64,000 bases of DNA from Emiliania huxleyi CCMP1516 (GCF_000372725.1 NW_005197877.1:253794-317793), one strand, 5' to 3'; positions 10,705 through 21,408 are shown, counted from the first letter of the stretch. Notes: generated by a model from the sequence alone, not told the origin. Numbers and translations are program-made.

Positions 10705-11852
10705 TTGTTAAGCATCGGGTAATAATTATTAATTATTACTCATCGGGCCGCGGCGCGGCGCGGCGGCGGGCGGCGCGAGGCGGCGGCGCGGCGAGGCAGC
10801 GGGCGACGCAGGGCGGGGCGGCGCGGCGGCGGGTGGGGTCATTACTTATTAATTAATTAATTAACAGTCACCATAACAGCTTTCACGCGAGATTTGCGCA
10901 GCGCGAGATTGCAGCAACCCGGCCGGGCAACCCTTAAAGAGAAACTGATTTTGGGCGCGCCGCCACTTTCATGGTGACACACTTCGCGGCGAGGTGACAG
11001 AGTGTGACACACTCTTCAGAGGCCGCAGGCCGGCGCGCAGCGCCACGCCGCCAGGCGTCCGCCGGAGGCCCGCCGGAGGCTAGTGCATTCCGGCAAGATT
11101 CCGCCGGCTCCTGATCTCCTACCACGGGCACACTGACAGAGGCGGCCAAGGCTCACGCCGTGGGTGGCAGGGGCGGTGATAGGAGTCTCCCACTCTGTGG
11201 GCTTCGCTAGGGGTGCGGCCGACGCGTGTCCTCGCCCTTGCGGTCTTGAGGGGGAAGGGGAAGCAAGGGGCTGTGTGTCTGTGCATGTGAGTGCGCGCGC
11301 GTGTGTGTGTGTGTGTGTGTGCTCGCTCGCTCGCTCGCGTGCGCGATCGCTGCGCTGCTAGGGTTGCGCCGCGGGAAGGGCTCGGCGGCCGCTCCTAGAG
11401 CTCTTCGTCGCTCTCCCCGTAGAGCGACTGACGTGCCAATGATGCCGCCGCCAGCAACGACAACGCGTGCCTGCGTAGGTAGTGAGGCTGCCCCGGAGCT
11501 GATGGAGCGGAGCTGCTGGCTGGCGGCCTCGCGCATGCGCAAGCCTCATTCCTCCCCTCTGAGCGGCAAAATCGCGTTTTCCGCTCGTCAGCTGTGAACA
11601 GACGCACTTGCCTTCGGTGGCAAGTATCCCAGAAAGAAAGAAAAGAAAGAAAGAAAACAGACAACCCAAGGGAGGGATGGGAGGACGGCACGCCGCCACC
11701 ACACAAGGATTTTAAGGAGAGGGGTGTGGTGCGCTAGCCATCGCCCACCCTTGGGCGTCCGCCTCTTCCTATCTCACTTCGCAGTCTCTCTCCGATTCTC
11801 GCTGCAAGTATCCCAAATCCGCTAAATCGCGCTCAGTTTTCTTTTTCTCGCG
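10705..11852. other. Intergenic DNA upstream of the F-box/RCC1 gene
   Basis: Contains AT-rich TTAATTAAT patches flanking a CGGCG-rich block (10730-10865), a GT/GCTC simple tract at 11290-11345, and a SINE-like repeat (11630-11712). The stretch 11225-11300 (GTGTCCTCGCCCTTGCGG, then GGGGAAGGGGAAG and TGTGTGTCTGTGCATG) is an inverted relative of 4660-4735. No gene recognised. Confidence 0.5.
11630..11712 (-). repeat. SINE-like dispersed repeat, copy 3
   Basis: (AAAG)n, then AACAGACAACCCAAGGGAGG, then a block ending CACACAAGGATT. Nearly identical to 17697-17770, including GGACGGCACGCCGCCACCAC. On the minus strand it ends in a (TTTC)n tail. Confidence 0.6.
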
Positions 11853-13307
11853 ATGTCCACCCCGCCGCGGCGCCGCTCGCGCCTCGCCGCCTCCGCCACC
11901 GCCACGCCCTCGCCAGACACGCCGCCGCCCACCCGCCTCCTCGACCTCCCCACCGACCTTCTCGTGCGCGCCCTCTCTCATTGCGGACCCGCCGACATCG
12001 CTCGCGCCGCGGCCGTCTCGCTGCTCTTCCACGGCTCGCTTGCGGTGGAGGGCATCCGCTTGTGGGCGCAAGAGCGCGGCTTCGAGCTGCCGGCGCAGCC
12101 AGAGGACGAGAGCTGTGCCGTGCGATGCCTGTGCTACTCGGCGCTGCTGTGCGAGTCCAACCCGCCGGCGAGGGCGGCAGCAGGCCAGTACCACAGCCTC
12201 TTCATCGACGGCGAGGGGCGGCTCTCGTCGTGCGGCTCTGCACCGTCCTACTCTCCAGCCCTGCTGGGTCACGGCGAGGGCGTGACACGGCTCAACACGC
12301 CGACCCGCCTCCCCTCGACGCTGGGTGAGCGCGCTGTGAGCGTGGCAGCTGGAGATGCGCACAGCCTCGCCATCACCGCCGACGGTGCCGCCTGGAGCTG
12401 GGGCTTTGGAGGGCAAGGCCGGTTTTACCCTGTCGACGGTCGGTTGGGCCACGGCAACCAGCAGGCCCAGTGGCAGCCGAAGAAGGTCGAAGCCTTTACT
12501 GGGCGGCGCGTCGTCGCTGTCTCGGCAGGATCCCGCCACAGCCTCGCCCTCACCGCTGACGGCGCCGTTTGGAGCTGGGGCTTTGGTCTCTACGGCCAGC
12601 TGGGCCACGGCGACGAGCAGATCCAGCTGCTGCCGAAGAGTATCGAGGCCTTCGCTGGCCAGCGTGTCGTCGCCGTGTCGGCTGGAGGCGCGCACAGCCT
12701 CGCCCTCACCGCCGGCGGCACCGTCTGGAGCTGGGGTGGTGGAAGCTTTGGCCGGTTGGGCCACGGCGACGAGCAGGGCCAGCTGATGCCCAAGAGGATC
12801 GAGGCGTTGGCTGGCCAGCGCGTCGCCGCTGTGTTGGCTGGCGCCGCGCACAGCCTCGCCCACACCGCTGACGGCGCCGTCTGGAGCTGGGGCTTTGGAG
12901 GGAGCGGGCATTTGGGCCACGGCGACGGGCAGGCCCAGTGGCAGCCCAAGAAGATCGAGGCCTTTGCTGGCCAGCGCGTCGTCGCTACGTCGGCGGGAGG
13001 CAACCACAACCTCGCCCTCACCGCTGACGGGGCCGTGTGGAGCTGGGGCTATGGAGCCTTTGGCCGGTTGGGCCACGGCGACGAGCAGAACCAGCTGCTG
13101 CCCAAGAAGGTCGAGGCCTTTGCTGACCGGCGCGTTATTGCCGCCTCGGCAGGAGGCGAACACAGCCTCGCCCTCACCGCCGACAGCGCCGTCTTTACCT
13201 GGGGCAAGGGCGGAAGCGGCTGCCTAGGCCACGGAGAGGACCTGGCGAACCAGCTGCTCCCCAAGAAGGTCGAGGCGTGGCCGCCCAGCACGCCCGCATC
13301 CGCTTGA
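11853..13307 (+). CDS. F-box protein with RCC1-type beta-propeller repeats
   Basis: Intronless 484-residue frame. Residues about 29-70 (LLDLPTDLLVRALSHC, then AAAVSLLFHG) form an F-box-like motif, which in known proteins binds Skp1 in SCF ubiquitin ligases. From about residue 105 to the end come seven RCC1-type repeats of about 51 residues, each with the signature HSLALTADGAVWSWG, G-x-L-G-H-G-(D/N) and a PKKVEAF linker, so a seven-bladed propeller is likely. Repeats 3-6 are almost identical, showing recent internal duplication or homogenisation. In RCC1 the propeller acts as a Ran exchange factor, but F-box/RCC1 combinations more probably recruit substrates for ubiquitination. Start chosen at the first ATG before the basic/proline-rich leader. 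Confidence 0.88.
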   Translation: MSTPPRRRSRLAASATATPSPDTPPPTRLLDLPTDLLVRALSHCGPADIARAAAVSLLFHGSLAVEGIRLWAQERGFELPAQPEDESCAVRCLCYSALLCESNPPARAAAGQYHSLFIDGEGRLSSCGSAPSYSPALLGHGEGVTRLNTPTRLPSTLGERAVSVAAGDAHSLAITADGAAWSWGFGGQGRFYPVDGRLGHGNQQAQWQPKKVEAFTGRRVVAVSAGSRHSLALTADGAVWSWGFGLYGQLGHGDEQIQLLPKSIEAFAGQRVVAVSAGGAHSLALTAGGTVWSWGGGSFGRLGHGDEQGQLMPKRIEALAGQRVAAVLAGAAHSLAHTADGAVWSWGFGGSGHLGHGDGQAQWQPKKIEAFAGQRVVATSAGGNHNLALTADGAVWSWGYGAFGRLGHGDEQNQLLPKKVEAFADRRVIAASAGGEHSLALTADSAVFTWGKGGSGCLGHGEDLANQLLPKKVEAWPPSTPASA

Positions 13308-14285
13308 CTACAAACGACTGAATCGCAAAGATCCTAGCCAGAAGTCTCTGCGCACTTTGCAGGGCCTGACACAACCCGGCGTGTGCGTTGCATGTTCTTG
13401 TTTTGCTCTCGGTGTGGTTGCGGCGTGCTTTCATACGGCTTTAGCCTCAGTACTTTTAAATGAGATATACGTGAATGTGTCTCTGTGCCATTTCGGGCCC
13501 GGGCTTGTGCGGGTAGACGATAGTCACGCTTGCTCATCATACACGAGTAGATGGATCTGCAACCTCGGGGCCGATGTGACCAAGCGCTGAGTAAGGCGTG
13601 GTTTTACGCGTCACACGCCACTGGTCTTCGACAGTCGTGCCGGCAAGTATCGCCGAGCAGTGTCGCTCACACAAGCCGCAGCACAAGTGACTGAGGGCCA
13701 GTGAGGGCGAGCCCATCGCTGTCACAGCTGTGGCAGCCGCACAGTAGGCTGTGTCAACTGTGCAGAGTGTGTGAGCAGCAGAGGAGCTGCTCTCCAGGCT
13801 TCTGTCGCAAAGAGGTGCATGCCACCGAAGGCGCTGTCGAGGTTCGCCGAGCGCGGCGCAGGTTGGAGGAAGCCGTCACCGACGAGCGCGTTGGACTTTT
13901 CACTCCGGACAAAGACGGGGACACAGCGGACGGTGCGGGGTGTGTCCCCGTCATAGCGGCGAGGCGCGGGACCGTCTGTGGCGAAGTGGGTCGCTTCCTC
14001 CGATTTCCGTCAACCCAGCATCCACACCCTTTAGCCTCAGTACTTTTAAATGATATACGTGAATGTGTCTCTGTGCGATTTCGGGCCCGGGGTTGTGCGT
14101 TTTGGCGATTGTCACGCCTGCTTCTCATACACGGGGCCAGTGAGCGGCAAAATCGCGTCTTCTTCGTGCTCCCCTGACTAAGGTGTGAACTGACGCGCCA
14201 CCCGCCACTCGCCTTCGGCCTTCGGGGTGGCAAGTATCCCAAATCCGCTAGGTTGGGCGTGCTTTCACAGGAGAGCACTTTTAAA
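13308..14285. other. Intergenic repeats between RCC1 and aconitase-X genes
   Basis: Two copies of a roughly 110-bp unit starting CTTTAGCCTCAGTACTTTTA lie at 13438-13550 and 14030-14140, and a 450-bp dispersed repeat (13569-14011) lies between them. No gene recognised; open frames here are shadows of the repeat. Confidence 0.5.
13569..14011. repeat. Dispersed ~440-bp repeat, copy A
   Basis: Closely matches 37147-37580 in the same orientation from GGGCCGATGTGACCAAGCGC through GTGAGGGCGAGCCCATCGCT to CTCCGATTTCCGTCAAC, with small indels. No terminal inverted repeat or tail seen, so the class is unknown. Confidence 0.75.
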
Positions 14286-16823
14286 TCATATACGCCCCGT
14301 CGACCCCCCGCGCCTGAGCAGGGCCCTGCCCAACCCTGCAACGCTCGCGCACCCACGCAACGCCGCGAGGAACGGCGGGCGCGGCGGCGCCCTCCCGGTG
14401 CGTGCCGCGGCGACGCAACCGGCGAGGCCGCTGTAGCGGACCTTGAAGCCGCTCCGGTTGACCAGCCCGGGCGCGTAATGCGCGTACTTGCCCGAGTTTG
14501 TGATGAGCGTGCGCGCCGACTGGATGGGCGGGAAGGGTACCACGTCGCCGAGCATGCACCAGCAGGTGTCGTTGATGAACTCCACGCCAAACTCACTCAG
14601 CGTGAGTGCGTGTCCCGCGGCCTCCGCCTGCTCGAGCACGTATCGCCTCTAGGCAGTGTCTAGGAAGTGTGTCTAGGAAGTGCCTAGGAAGTGTCCCGCG
14701 GCCTCCGCCTGCTCGAGCACGAACCGCGACAGGGTCGCGATGACGCGGACGTCGCGGTGTTTCGCGCCGCCGCCGCCGCCGACCATTGCTGCCAGCGACT
14801 CGACCTCGGAGAAGGAAAGGTGCGGGTTGCCGAGAGCGACGAGGTCGACGCCGCTGCAGTCGCCGCCGCCGCTGCCGCCGTCGCCGCCGCCGCCGCCTCC
14901 GTCACCGCAATTACCACCGTCGTCGTGCCCGCCACTGGAAGGCGCCCCGCTGTCAAGGGTCCGCCTGTTCACAGCTCTCAGGCTCGATGATTCACAGCCT
15001 CGCGGGCCATTCTTCACCGCGGTCGAGAGGCCAACCAAGCGGATGCAAAGTGCTCCGGCGACAGCCGCAGCGTCTCGACGCCCTCCCCGCTGCCGGCCGC
15101 ACCGAGGGCAGTCTGCAAGTCGGCCGCCTCCGGCGTCACTCCGACGATGTGGAAGAGGGCGGCGGCGCCGGAGGTGCCGAAGGCCGCCGCGAAGGCCTTG
15201 AGCTCGTCGCGGGTCGGGCAGAGGTGGGCGATGCCGGTGAGGGCCGGCACACGGGTCTGCGCGAGGTTGCCGCAGGCGTAGCCGAGGGTCGGCCAAAACG
15301 CGTCGGCGGAGGCGGCCGGGAGACCGGCGGCGACGAGGGCGGACGCGTCGAGCACCTACGCGAAGGCTCCAGGAAAGGTCCCAGGAAAGGTCCAGGAAAG
15401 GTCTAGGAAAGGTCTAGGGGAGGGGCGGACGCGTCGAGCACCAGAGTCGCGTGGCGGTGCTCGTCGAGGTGGGCCCCTGCGGCGGGTGCGCGGCCAACCA
15501 GCGCGGCGCAGATGTCCAGGTAGTCCGCGTACTTGAGCGTGCGGGCGCCGAGCACGGAGTTCGCAAAGACGACGGCGTTGGACTCGCCCCACGCGACGTG
15601 CTCACCGAGGCGAGGGGCCGAGGGGAGGAGGTACGGCGAGCACGTGAAGGAGAGGGAGGCGCCCAGGTCGAGGTATGCCTGGGTTCGGTCACCGTGGGGT
15701 AGGGGAGGGTGGGTTCGGGTACTGTGGGGTAGGGGAGCGAGGCGCCCAGGTCGAGGTACGCCTGGCCGAGCGCCTCGGACGGCTCGCCGAGCGACGCGGG
15801 CACGCCCATCGCGCGCCACCGCCGCCGGTCGACAGAGTTGGAGTTGAGAGTGGTTGGCACCGCCACTCTCCCTCCGAGCGCCACGAGCTCGCGCGCGAAG
15901 CGAAGCCCCCCCGGCCCGATGTACGTGCAGCCGTCGATGTGCGCCTGCGAGATGCGGAGCAGCCTCTCCGCGTCGCAGACTTCGGCAGCGCGCGCCACCA
16001 CGCGCATCGCCACCCGCGCCGCCCGCCCCCGCTCGCCCGCCAGCATCGCCCTCTCCTCAGGCTCCAGCTGCAGCGCCGACGCCGCGAGGCGCTCGTCCGC
16101 CGTCGAAAACGAGCGGGGTGCGGGCGGCAACGGCCCGGCGCCGCAGATGACGGTGGAGCCCGCCACCGCTGCGTGCGTGTGCGCCTCGAGGCGGTCGAAG
16201 CTGTCCCCGAGCGAGACGATCGGGATGGAGTGACCGAAGAGCTGTGAATGCAATCCCTCACGACTCAGACACGGGCGGCCGAGCGGCTGAGGAGCCGCGC
16301 ACGGTGTCGCGGGGATGCGTGTCTCGGACGTGTCGTGGACGTGTCGCGGAACGGTAGACGCATCATACGCGCCGCGGCGGTCTTGAAGACTCGCCGAGTC
16401 GTGGGATCAGAAGACTCGCCGAGCGCGTGGGACCAGAGAGCGTGGACGCACAGAGGTGCTGGGAGCAGAGGCGTGGAGCTGGCGGGGCGGGCGAGGAGTG
16501 TCTGCGGGCCGCACCTCCTCCGCCACGATGACTCCGAGGGAGAGGATGACGTCTGGCGTGCGCAGCAGGAGAGCGGCGGGCGCCACGCCGTTGAGCAGCA
16601 GCTCGAGCACCACCTGGCTGCCCGTGCACGACCCTCGCCCGTTGGGAATCGCGAGCACACGGCCGCACACGCACTCGTTGTGCAGTGGGTGAGTGTGGTC
16701 GACGATCACGCCCGTCTGCGGGTCGCACCCGCCCCAGAAGGAGAGGCCGGTGTCAGCGTACAGCACGCGTCCCTCGGCTGCTCCACCGACGATCTCGCGG
16801 CCGACCAACGTCTGCTGTGCCAT
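14286..16823 (-). CDS. acnX-like: Aconitase X (AcnX) with small and large subunit domains fused
   Basis: Multi-exon gene starting at ATG 16823. Exon 1 (16823-about 16519) encodes the swivel or small-subunit domain: VGREIVGGAAEGRVLYAD, LSFWGGCDPQTGVIVDHTHP and IPNGRGSCTGSQVVLELLLN. After an intron ending near 16242, LFGHSIPIVSLGDSFDRLEA continues that domain. The large catalytic domain follows with ISQAHIDGCTYIGPGGLRFA, VAVPTTLNSNSVD, SNAVVFANSVLGARTLKYAD, INDTCWCMLGDVV and TNSGKYAHYAPGL. These are hallmarks of the AcnX family (DUF126 plus DUF521), whose members dehydrate phosphomevalonate in archaea or cis-3-hydroxyproline in bacteria; the substrate here is unknown. Introns near 15758-15665, 15441-15356 and 14700-14650 carry duplicated exon edges. 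The exact C-terminus (stop at 14286) is approximate. Confidence 0.85.
15356..15441 (-). repeat. Intron of acnX with duplicated exon edge and AGGAAAGGTC array
   Basis: The exon start GTGCTCGACGCGTCCGCC is present twice: at the intron's 5' end, where its GT is the donor, and directly after the TAG acceptor. The filler is CCTTTCCTAGA/CCTTTCCTGGA tandem repeats. It is the cleanest GT-AG example of the pattern. Confidence 0.8.
15665..15758 (-). repeat. GC-AG intron of acnX with duplicated exon edge
   Basis: GC(G/A)TACCTCGACCTGGGC occurs both after CAG at the donor and after CCCAG at the acceptor. The filler is two CTCCCCTACCCCAC-type repeats. Splicing at CAG|GC restores QAYLDLGAS once. Confidence 0.75.
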
Positions 16824-16833
16824 CCGCCTCGCG

Positions 16834-17255
16834 TTAGCTGCGGACAATGGCCAGTTGCTCCTGCGCCGCTGCTGCCTGAGCAGCTGCCTCCTCCGCTGCC
16901 TGAGAGAGATGAGGGGTAGGTGGGGTACGCTGGCGGGTACGTATGGCAGGTACGGCGGGGTATGGCAGGGTACGGCGGGGTATGAGGGGTACGGTGGGAT
17001 ATGGCAGGGTACGGTGGGGCATGTGGGCTTACTTCAGTTCGACGCCGTGGCGGCGGCGCGCTGCTGCGCCTCGCGGTTGGCGTCGCGGACGGCAATCATG
17101 AAGTCCCGCCTCTTCTCAAACCAGAACGTCGCCTTTTTGGCGTCGCCCTGCTCAAGCGCCCGCTTCCAAGCCTGCCAGCAGGTGTTCTTGTAGGAGTTCT
17201 CCGATGGCGTCATCCAACCGCCGTGGCCGGCGACGTTCTTGTTGTCAGACGAGAC
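16834..17255 (-). CDS. Small unrecognised gene, last two exons
   Basis: Two minus-strand exons join in phase 0. 17255-17046 encodes VSSDNKNVAGHGGWMTPSEN then SYKNTCWQAWKRALEQGD and KKATFWFEKRRDFMIAVRDA. 16899-16834 encodes AAEEAAAQAAAAQEQLAIVRS and a TAA. The donor would be GC at 17045-17044 and the acceptor CTCTCAG; the acceptor before 17255 is AATAG. The product is hydrophilic and helical with an Ala/Gln-rich C-terminal helix. No family recognised. The 5' exon was not fixed; a Met inside exon 2 (WMTPSE) is an alternative start. The stop lies only 10 nt from the acnX start on the same strand, which is unusually tight for separate nuclear genes. Confidence 0.45.
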
Positions 17256-17802
17256 CTATTATAGGGCAGGGAAGCTGCGGCCAGGATTTCCACCGTGCGC
17301 TGCCCTATGGACTCCTGACTGTTCCCCGGGGCATACACCATACTCCCCCACAGCGCAGACGTTCACCCTCCCACTCACAGCGTCCAAGACCTGTCTTGTG
17401 TGTCCTGGACCTGTCTTGCTTTTCTGCTCGCTTTTATGTCGCTTCGCCTTACCACGCTCTCACCCCTCGATGGCGTTCGCCGCGCTCCATCGCCTCGCGC
17501 GCGCGTCCTCTCTGCCGATGGCATCGTTCACTGACGTTGCGGGCTAGCGCGGGCAGCGCAGCCGTGCCAAATTCCAGAGCGGCGGGGCGCGAGCGGCCTG
17601 GTCGGCCTTTTCTTTTATCCACCTTCTTGGAAAGCGCGTTCTTTCTTTAAATTCTTGGAAAGGCTGCAGCGATCTTTTAAAGCTCTTCCTACAATCGTAA
17701 AAAGAAAGAAAGAAAACGGACAACCCAAGGGAGGGATGGGAGGACGGCACGCCGCCACCACACAGGGATTCGCAGCCTTTTCTTTTTCTCGCATATTTTC
17801 CT
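17256..17802. other. Intergenic DNA with a SINE-like copy at 17697-17770
   Basis: No coding region recognised. The repeat copy matches 11630-11712 over its length, from (AAAG)n through CGGACAACCCAAGGGAGGGA to CACACAGGGATT, and abuts the ankyrin gene about 30 bp before its start codon. Confidence 0.5.
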
Positions 17803-19917
17803 ATGGGCGGCAACTCCGGAGCTGCCATCGTTGAGGCAGCGGAGACCGGCAAAGTGGGAAGACTTCCCCAAGCGGTTGGGAATGCGGCTGAGCAAGGCGA
17901 CGAAGCGGCGCTGCTGGCGTGGCTTGACAGCGGCGGGCGGGTCAACGCGACTCGCAGGGTAGACGAAGTGAGCGGCGTCACCGCGCTGATGCTTACCGCT
18001 AACAGCGGCCACGAGCGGGTAATCGACTTGCTGCTGCAGCGCGGCGCGGAGATCGACAAGCAGAGCAACCAAGGCGACACCGCGCTGATGGCCGCCGCCC
18101 GCCAAGGCCACGAGCGGGCGGTCGAGCTGCTGTTGCAGCACGGCGCGAATGCCAACCTGCAGAGCAGCGTCGGCGAAACCGCGCTGATGGAAGCCGCCAG
18201 CGACGGCCACGAGCGGGTGGTCGAGCTGCTGCTTCAGCACGGCGCGGAGATCAACCTGCAGGACAGCGACGGCACCACCGCGCTGATGAGCGCTGCCATG
18301 ACCGGCCACGAGCGGGTGGTCGAGTTGATGCTGCGGCACGGCGCTGATGTCAACCTGCAGGACAGCGACGGCACCACCGCGCTGATGTATGCCGCCAGTA
18401 TCGGCCACGAGCGGGTGGTCGACGTGCTGTTGCAGCACAGGGCGGAGATGGACTTGCAGAGGAGCGACGGCGCCACCGCGCTGATGCTCGCCGCCGTCTC
18501 CGCCCATCCCGCCGTCGTGCTCCGCCTGCTGCGGGCGGGCGCGGATACAAAGTTGCGCTCTGGGAAGGGCAAGTCCGCGCTGCAGCTGGCCAAGAAGAAC
18601 GGTCACAGCGCGTGCGTCGAGGCCTTCCGGCAGCACATCGCGGAGGTGACTGCGGGCCGGCGCGAGGCGGCGGCGGGCGGCGCGGGCGGCGCTTCCTCGG
18701 GCGAGGCGGCGGCGGGAGGGAGTGCGGCGGCCTCTTTCGGCTCGCTGGGCAGCCTTACCGAAGAGGCCGTGGAAGCAGCTCTCCAAGGCGACGAGGCGGC
18801 GCTGCTGGCGTGGCTCGACAGCGGCGGGCGGGTCAACGCGACTTGCTGGGACGGCGATGTGAGCTGCGTCACCGCGCTGATGTACGCCGCCCGCTGCGGC
18901 CACGAGCGAATGGTCGAGCTGCTGCTTCAGCGCGGCGCGGAGATCGACTTGCAGGACAGCATGGGCAACACCGCGCTGCTACTCGCCGCCGCCGACGGCA
19001 AGGAGCGGGTGGTCGATCTGCTGCTTCAGCACGGCGCGGAAATCAACAAGCAGAACAGCTACGGCAGCACCGCGCTGATGCTCGCCGCCCGCCAAGGCCA
19101 CGAGCGGGTGGTCGACTTGCTGATGCAGCACGGGGCGGAGATCAACAAGCAGGGCAACGGCGGCTGGAACGCGCTGATGGTCGCCGCCGCCCAAGGCCAG
19201 CCCGCCGTCGTGCTCCGCCTGCTGCGGGCGGGCGCGGACACGGCACTGCGCTCTGAGAACGGCAAGACAGCGCTGCAGTATGCCAAGGAGAGGGGCCACG
19301 CCGGGTGCGTGCGCGTCCTCGAGGAGCATGCGGCGGCGGAGGCGGCGGCCGAGGCAGCGGAGAGGGCGGCGGAGAGGGCGGTGGCAGAGGCGGAGGCGAC
19401 GCGGCATGCCGAGGCGCTGCTGGCGGAGGAGGAGGCGGAAAGGGAGGCGGGGGGGCGCGACAGGGAGAGCAAGAAGGGGAAGAAGAAGAAGAAGAAGGGG
19501 AAGGGTGGCGGAGGCGGCGCTGGCCCGTCGCAGGAGCCCGAGGATGAGGCAGCGCTGGCGGCGGCGGAGGAGGCGGAGTTGGCGGCGGCGCTCGAGGAGA
19601 GCGCGAGGCTGGGGGAGGAGAGGCGGGCGCCCGACGAGCAAGCGACGTCCTCTTTGGCTGCTGAGAGGCCGCCCTCGGTGGAGGAGGAGGAGGACCCACC
19701 AGCCGACTTCATCTGCCCAATCACGACCGAGGTGATGAGCGACCCGGTGATGGCGGCGGACGGGCATGCTTACGAGCGGTCGGCGATCGAGCGCTGGCTC
19801 GCGACCAAGTCGACGAGCCCGATGACTGGCGGTGAGCTTGAGCATATGGGCCTCTCCCCGCACCACATGCTGCGCCGGATGATCCGAGAGTGGCGAGCGG
19901 CGCATCCGGCACGATAG
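17803..19917 (+). CDS. Ankyrin-repeat U-box protein (putative E3 ubiquitin ligase)
   Basis: Intronless, 704 residues. Residues 30-280 and about 325-515 are two ankyrin blocks that start with the same sequence (GDEAALLAWLDSGGRVNAT), so the block was duplicated within the gene. Repeats follow the pattern T-A-L-M-x-A-A-x-x-G-H-E-R-V-V-x-L-L-L-Q-H-G-A. An Ala/Glu-rich coiled coil, a lysine run (KKGKKKKKKGKG) and an acidic stretch lead to a C-terminal U-box at 635-704: FICPITTEVMSDPVMAADGH, YERSAIERWL, SPMTGG. U-boxes recruit E2 enzymes without zinc, and ankyrin repeats would select the substrate. A nuclear role is possible from the basic run. Start chosen at the first ATG; the SINE-like repeat immediately upstream may hold the promoter or 5' UTR. 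Confidence 0.9.
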   Translation: MGGNSGAAIVEAAETGKVGRLPQAVGNAAEQGDEAALLAWLDSGGRVNATRRVDEVSGVTALMLTANSGHERVIDLLLQRGAEIDKQSNQGDTALMAAARQGHERAVELLLQHGANANLQSSVGETALMEAASDGHERVVELLLQHGAEINLQDSDGTTALMSAAMTGHERVVELMLRHGADVNLQDSDGTTALMYAASIGHERVVDVLLQHRAEMDLQRSDGATALMLAAVSAHPAVVLRLLRAGADTKLRSGKGKSALQLAKKNGHSACVEAFRQHIAEVTAGRREAAAGGAGGASSGEAAAGGSAAASFGSLGSLTEEAVEAALQGDEAALLAWLDSGGRVNATCWDGDVSCVTALMYAARCGHERMVELLLQRGAEIDLQDSMGNTALLLAAADGKERVVDLLLQHGAEINKQNSYGSTALMLAARQGHERVVDLLMQHGAEINKQGNGGWNALMVAAAQGQPAVVLRLLRAGADTALRSENGKTALQYAKERGHAGCVRVLEEHAAAEAAAEAAERAAERAVAEAEATRHAEALLAEEEAEREAGGRDRESKKGKKKKKKGKGGGGGAGPSQEPEDEAALAAAEEAELAAALEESARLGEERRAPDEQATSSLAAERPPSVEEEEDPPADFICPITTEVMSDPVMAADGHAYERSAIERWLATKSTSPMTGGELEHMGLSPHHMLRRMIREWRAAHPAR

Positions 19918-21408
19918 TAGGTCCGGGAGGTTTTCTCTGGTAGAGCGGAGGTACGAGACGTATGTAGCGGCCCACCTTCGGTTACTGCACTTTTAGCTTA
20001 CTGGGAGAAAAGGGAGAGGGAGTTGTGCTCTCTAGGCCCCTAAGGGCCCTACGCGCGGCGTGGTCAAAAGAAAATCGAACTTAGAAAAAAGAATTCACGC
20101 ATCCAACAGCCGGCGGCGCCCGACAGGTCATGCAAAATAAATCTGAGAAATATTCGAGGCTGTATCGTCGATGTGCCAAAGTCAGCGCTGCAGAGCTGCG
20201 AGAAGCGATGGGCGCGCCTCTAAACGCCCATAGCGCCACCGCCTCGCTCGCCCGAGCCGCTCCGACTGGAGGGCGCTGCGCTCGCCCGGCATCGAGCCGG
20301 TGCACCCGCCCCCAAACGCGGGTCCGGACCCCCCTCGTCGCCAGCGGCAGCCGCTGGCTCGACGAGCGGCACCCTCTCGGCCGCCACCTTGGCCCGGCCG
20401 CCGCTGTCGCGGCTGTCGGGCTCCGCGACAGCCGTCTACCACCGACCAGCGGTGGCTGGGCCGCTATTGATGCGGAAGGTGTGGCGACGTAGTTGTCAAC
20501 TTGTAACCCCGCAGCATGGTTTGATAAAAGGCACCGTTCTCGAGTCGGCGAACTCACCATTTTATTTTCGAGTTTAGGTCTCGCGACGGCTATCTCGACC
20601 CGGCGCTCGGGATCTGAAGCTACGAGGCCTGGGTCGGGGCTATCAGTGGGCTACATGCCGCTTGCCGCGGCTCCTAGGTCGACGAAACGCTCGCGCTTCA
20701 CCCTCCCCCCCTCTGACGATAGGTGCCTGCGTCGCGCGCTCACCGGCAAAGAAGCACACGGCGGGCGATGGCGGCGCGCGGCGACGCTCCTGATTCAAAG
20801 GAAGAGTCGCCCACATACCCACCCTCACCACAACGCCGTAGGCGGGTCGAGACTGCCCTCCACCCGCTCGCGCTTGCCTCCCCTACCCGACCGGGTCGGC
20901 TCCCTGTAGATGGCGCCCGACACACCTTCACTGCGGCGCTTCTGCCCGCGACAGCGGCGCCTGTGTGGGCACCCTAGCCGTAGGAGACCAAAAACCCTGA
21001 AAATTTTCTTCGCCTGCGGCGGGCAATTAATTTCGATACTTTCGCTTTCACAGCTCTTTCACACGACTTTATCCGTCACTCGCTCCTTGTCGAACTTATT
21101 CGGCTGGCGGGAGCTCCTGCCTGAGCGTTGAGTCCAGGCGAGTTGCGAAGGCCACTATCGCTACGCCGAGCCGAGCTGACGCGCCGAGGCGCCGGCCAGT
21201 CGCAGCCGTGAGGCATGCCACAGCAGCAGAGGCACCTCCCACCCATTATTGGGCGGGCACACAGAAGGCCAGGGCAGCACTGGCAAGTGTGCAACGCGCC
21301 TCATGTCGGAGAGCGAGCGTGCCTCGTTCGCCGCTTATGATGTAGAGTTTGTGGTAGAGATTTTCAGTGTACGTCTCTCTCTCAGTGTACGTACTTATAG
21401 CTCTCTCT

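Noticed and set aside
11769-13163. 464-codon minus-strand frame opposite the F-box/RCC1 gene
   Set aside because: Antisense shadow of GC-rich repeats; the plus strand carries clear RCC1 motifs.
13701-14177. 158-codon frame in the 440-bp repeat
   Set aside because: The second copy at 37 kb breaks the frame, so it is not under coding constraint.
17689-18903. 404-codon minus-strand frame opposite the ankyrin gene
   Set aside because: Antisense shadow; translation has no domain while the plus strand has ankyrin repeats.
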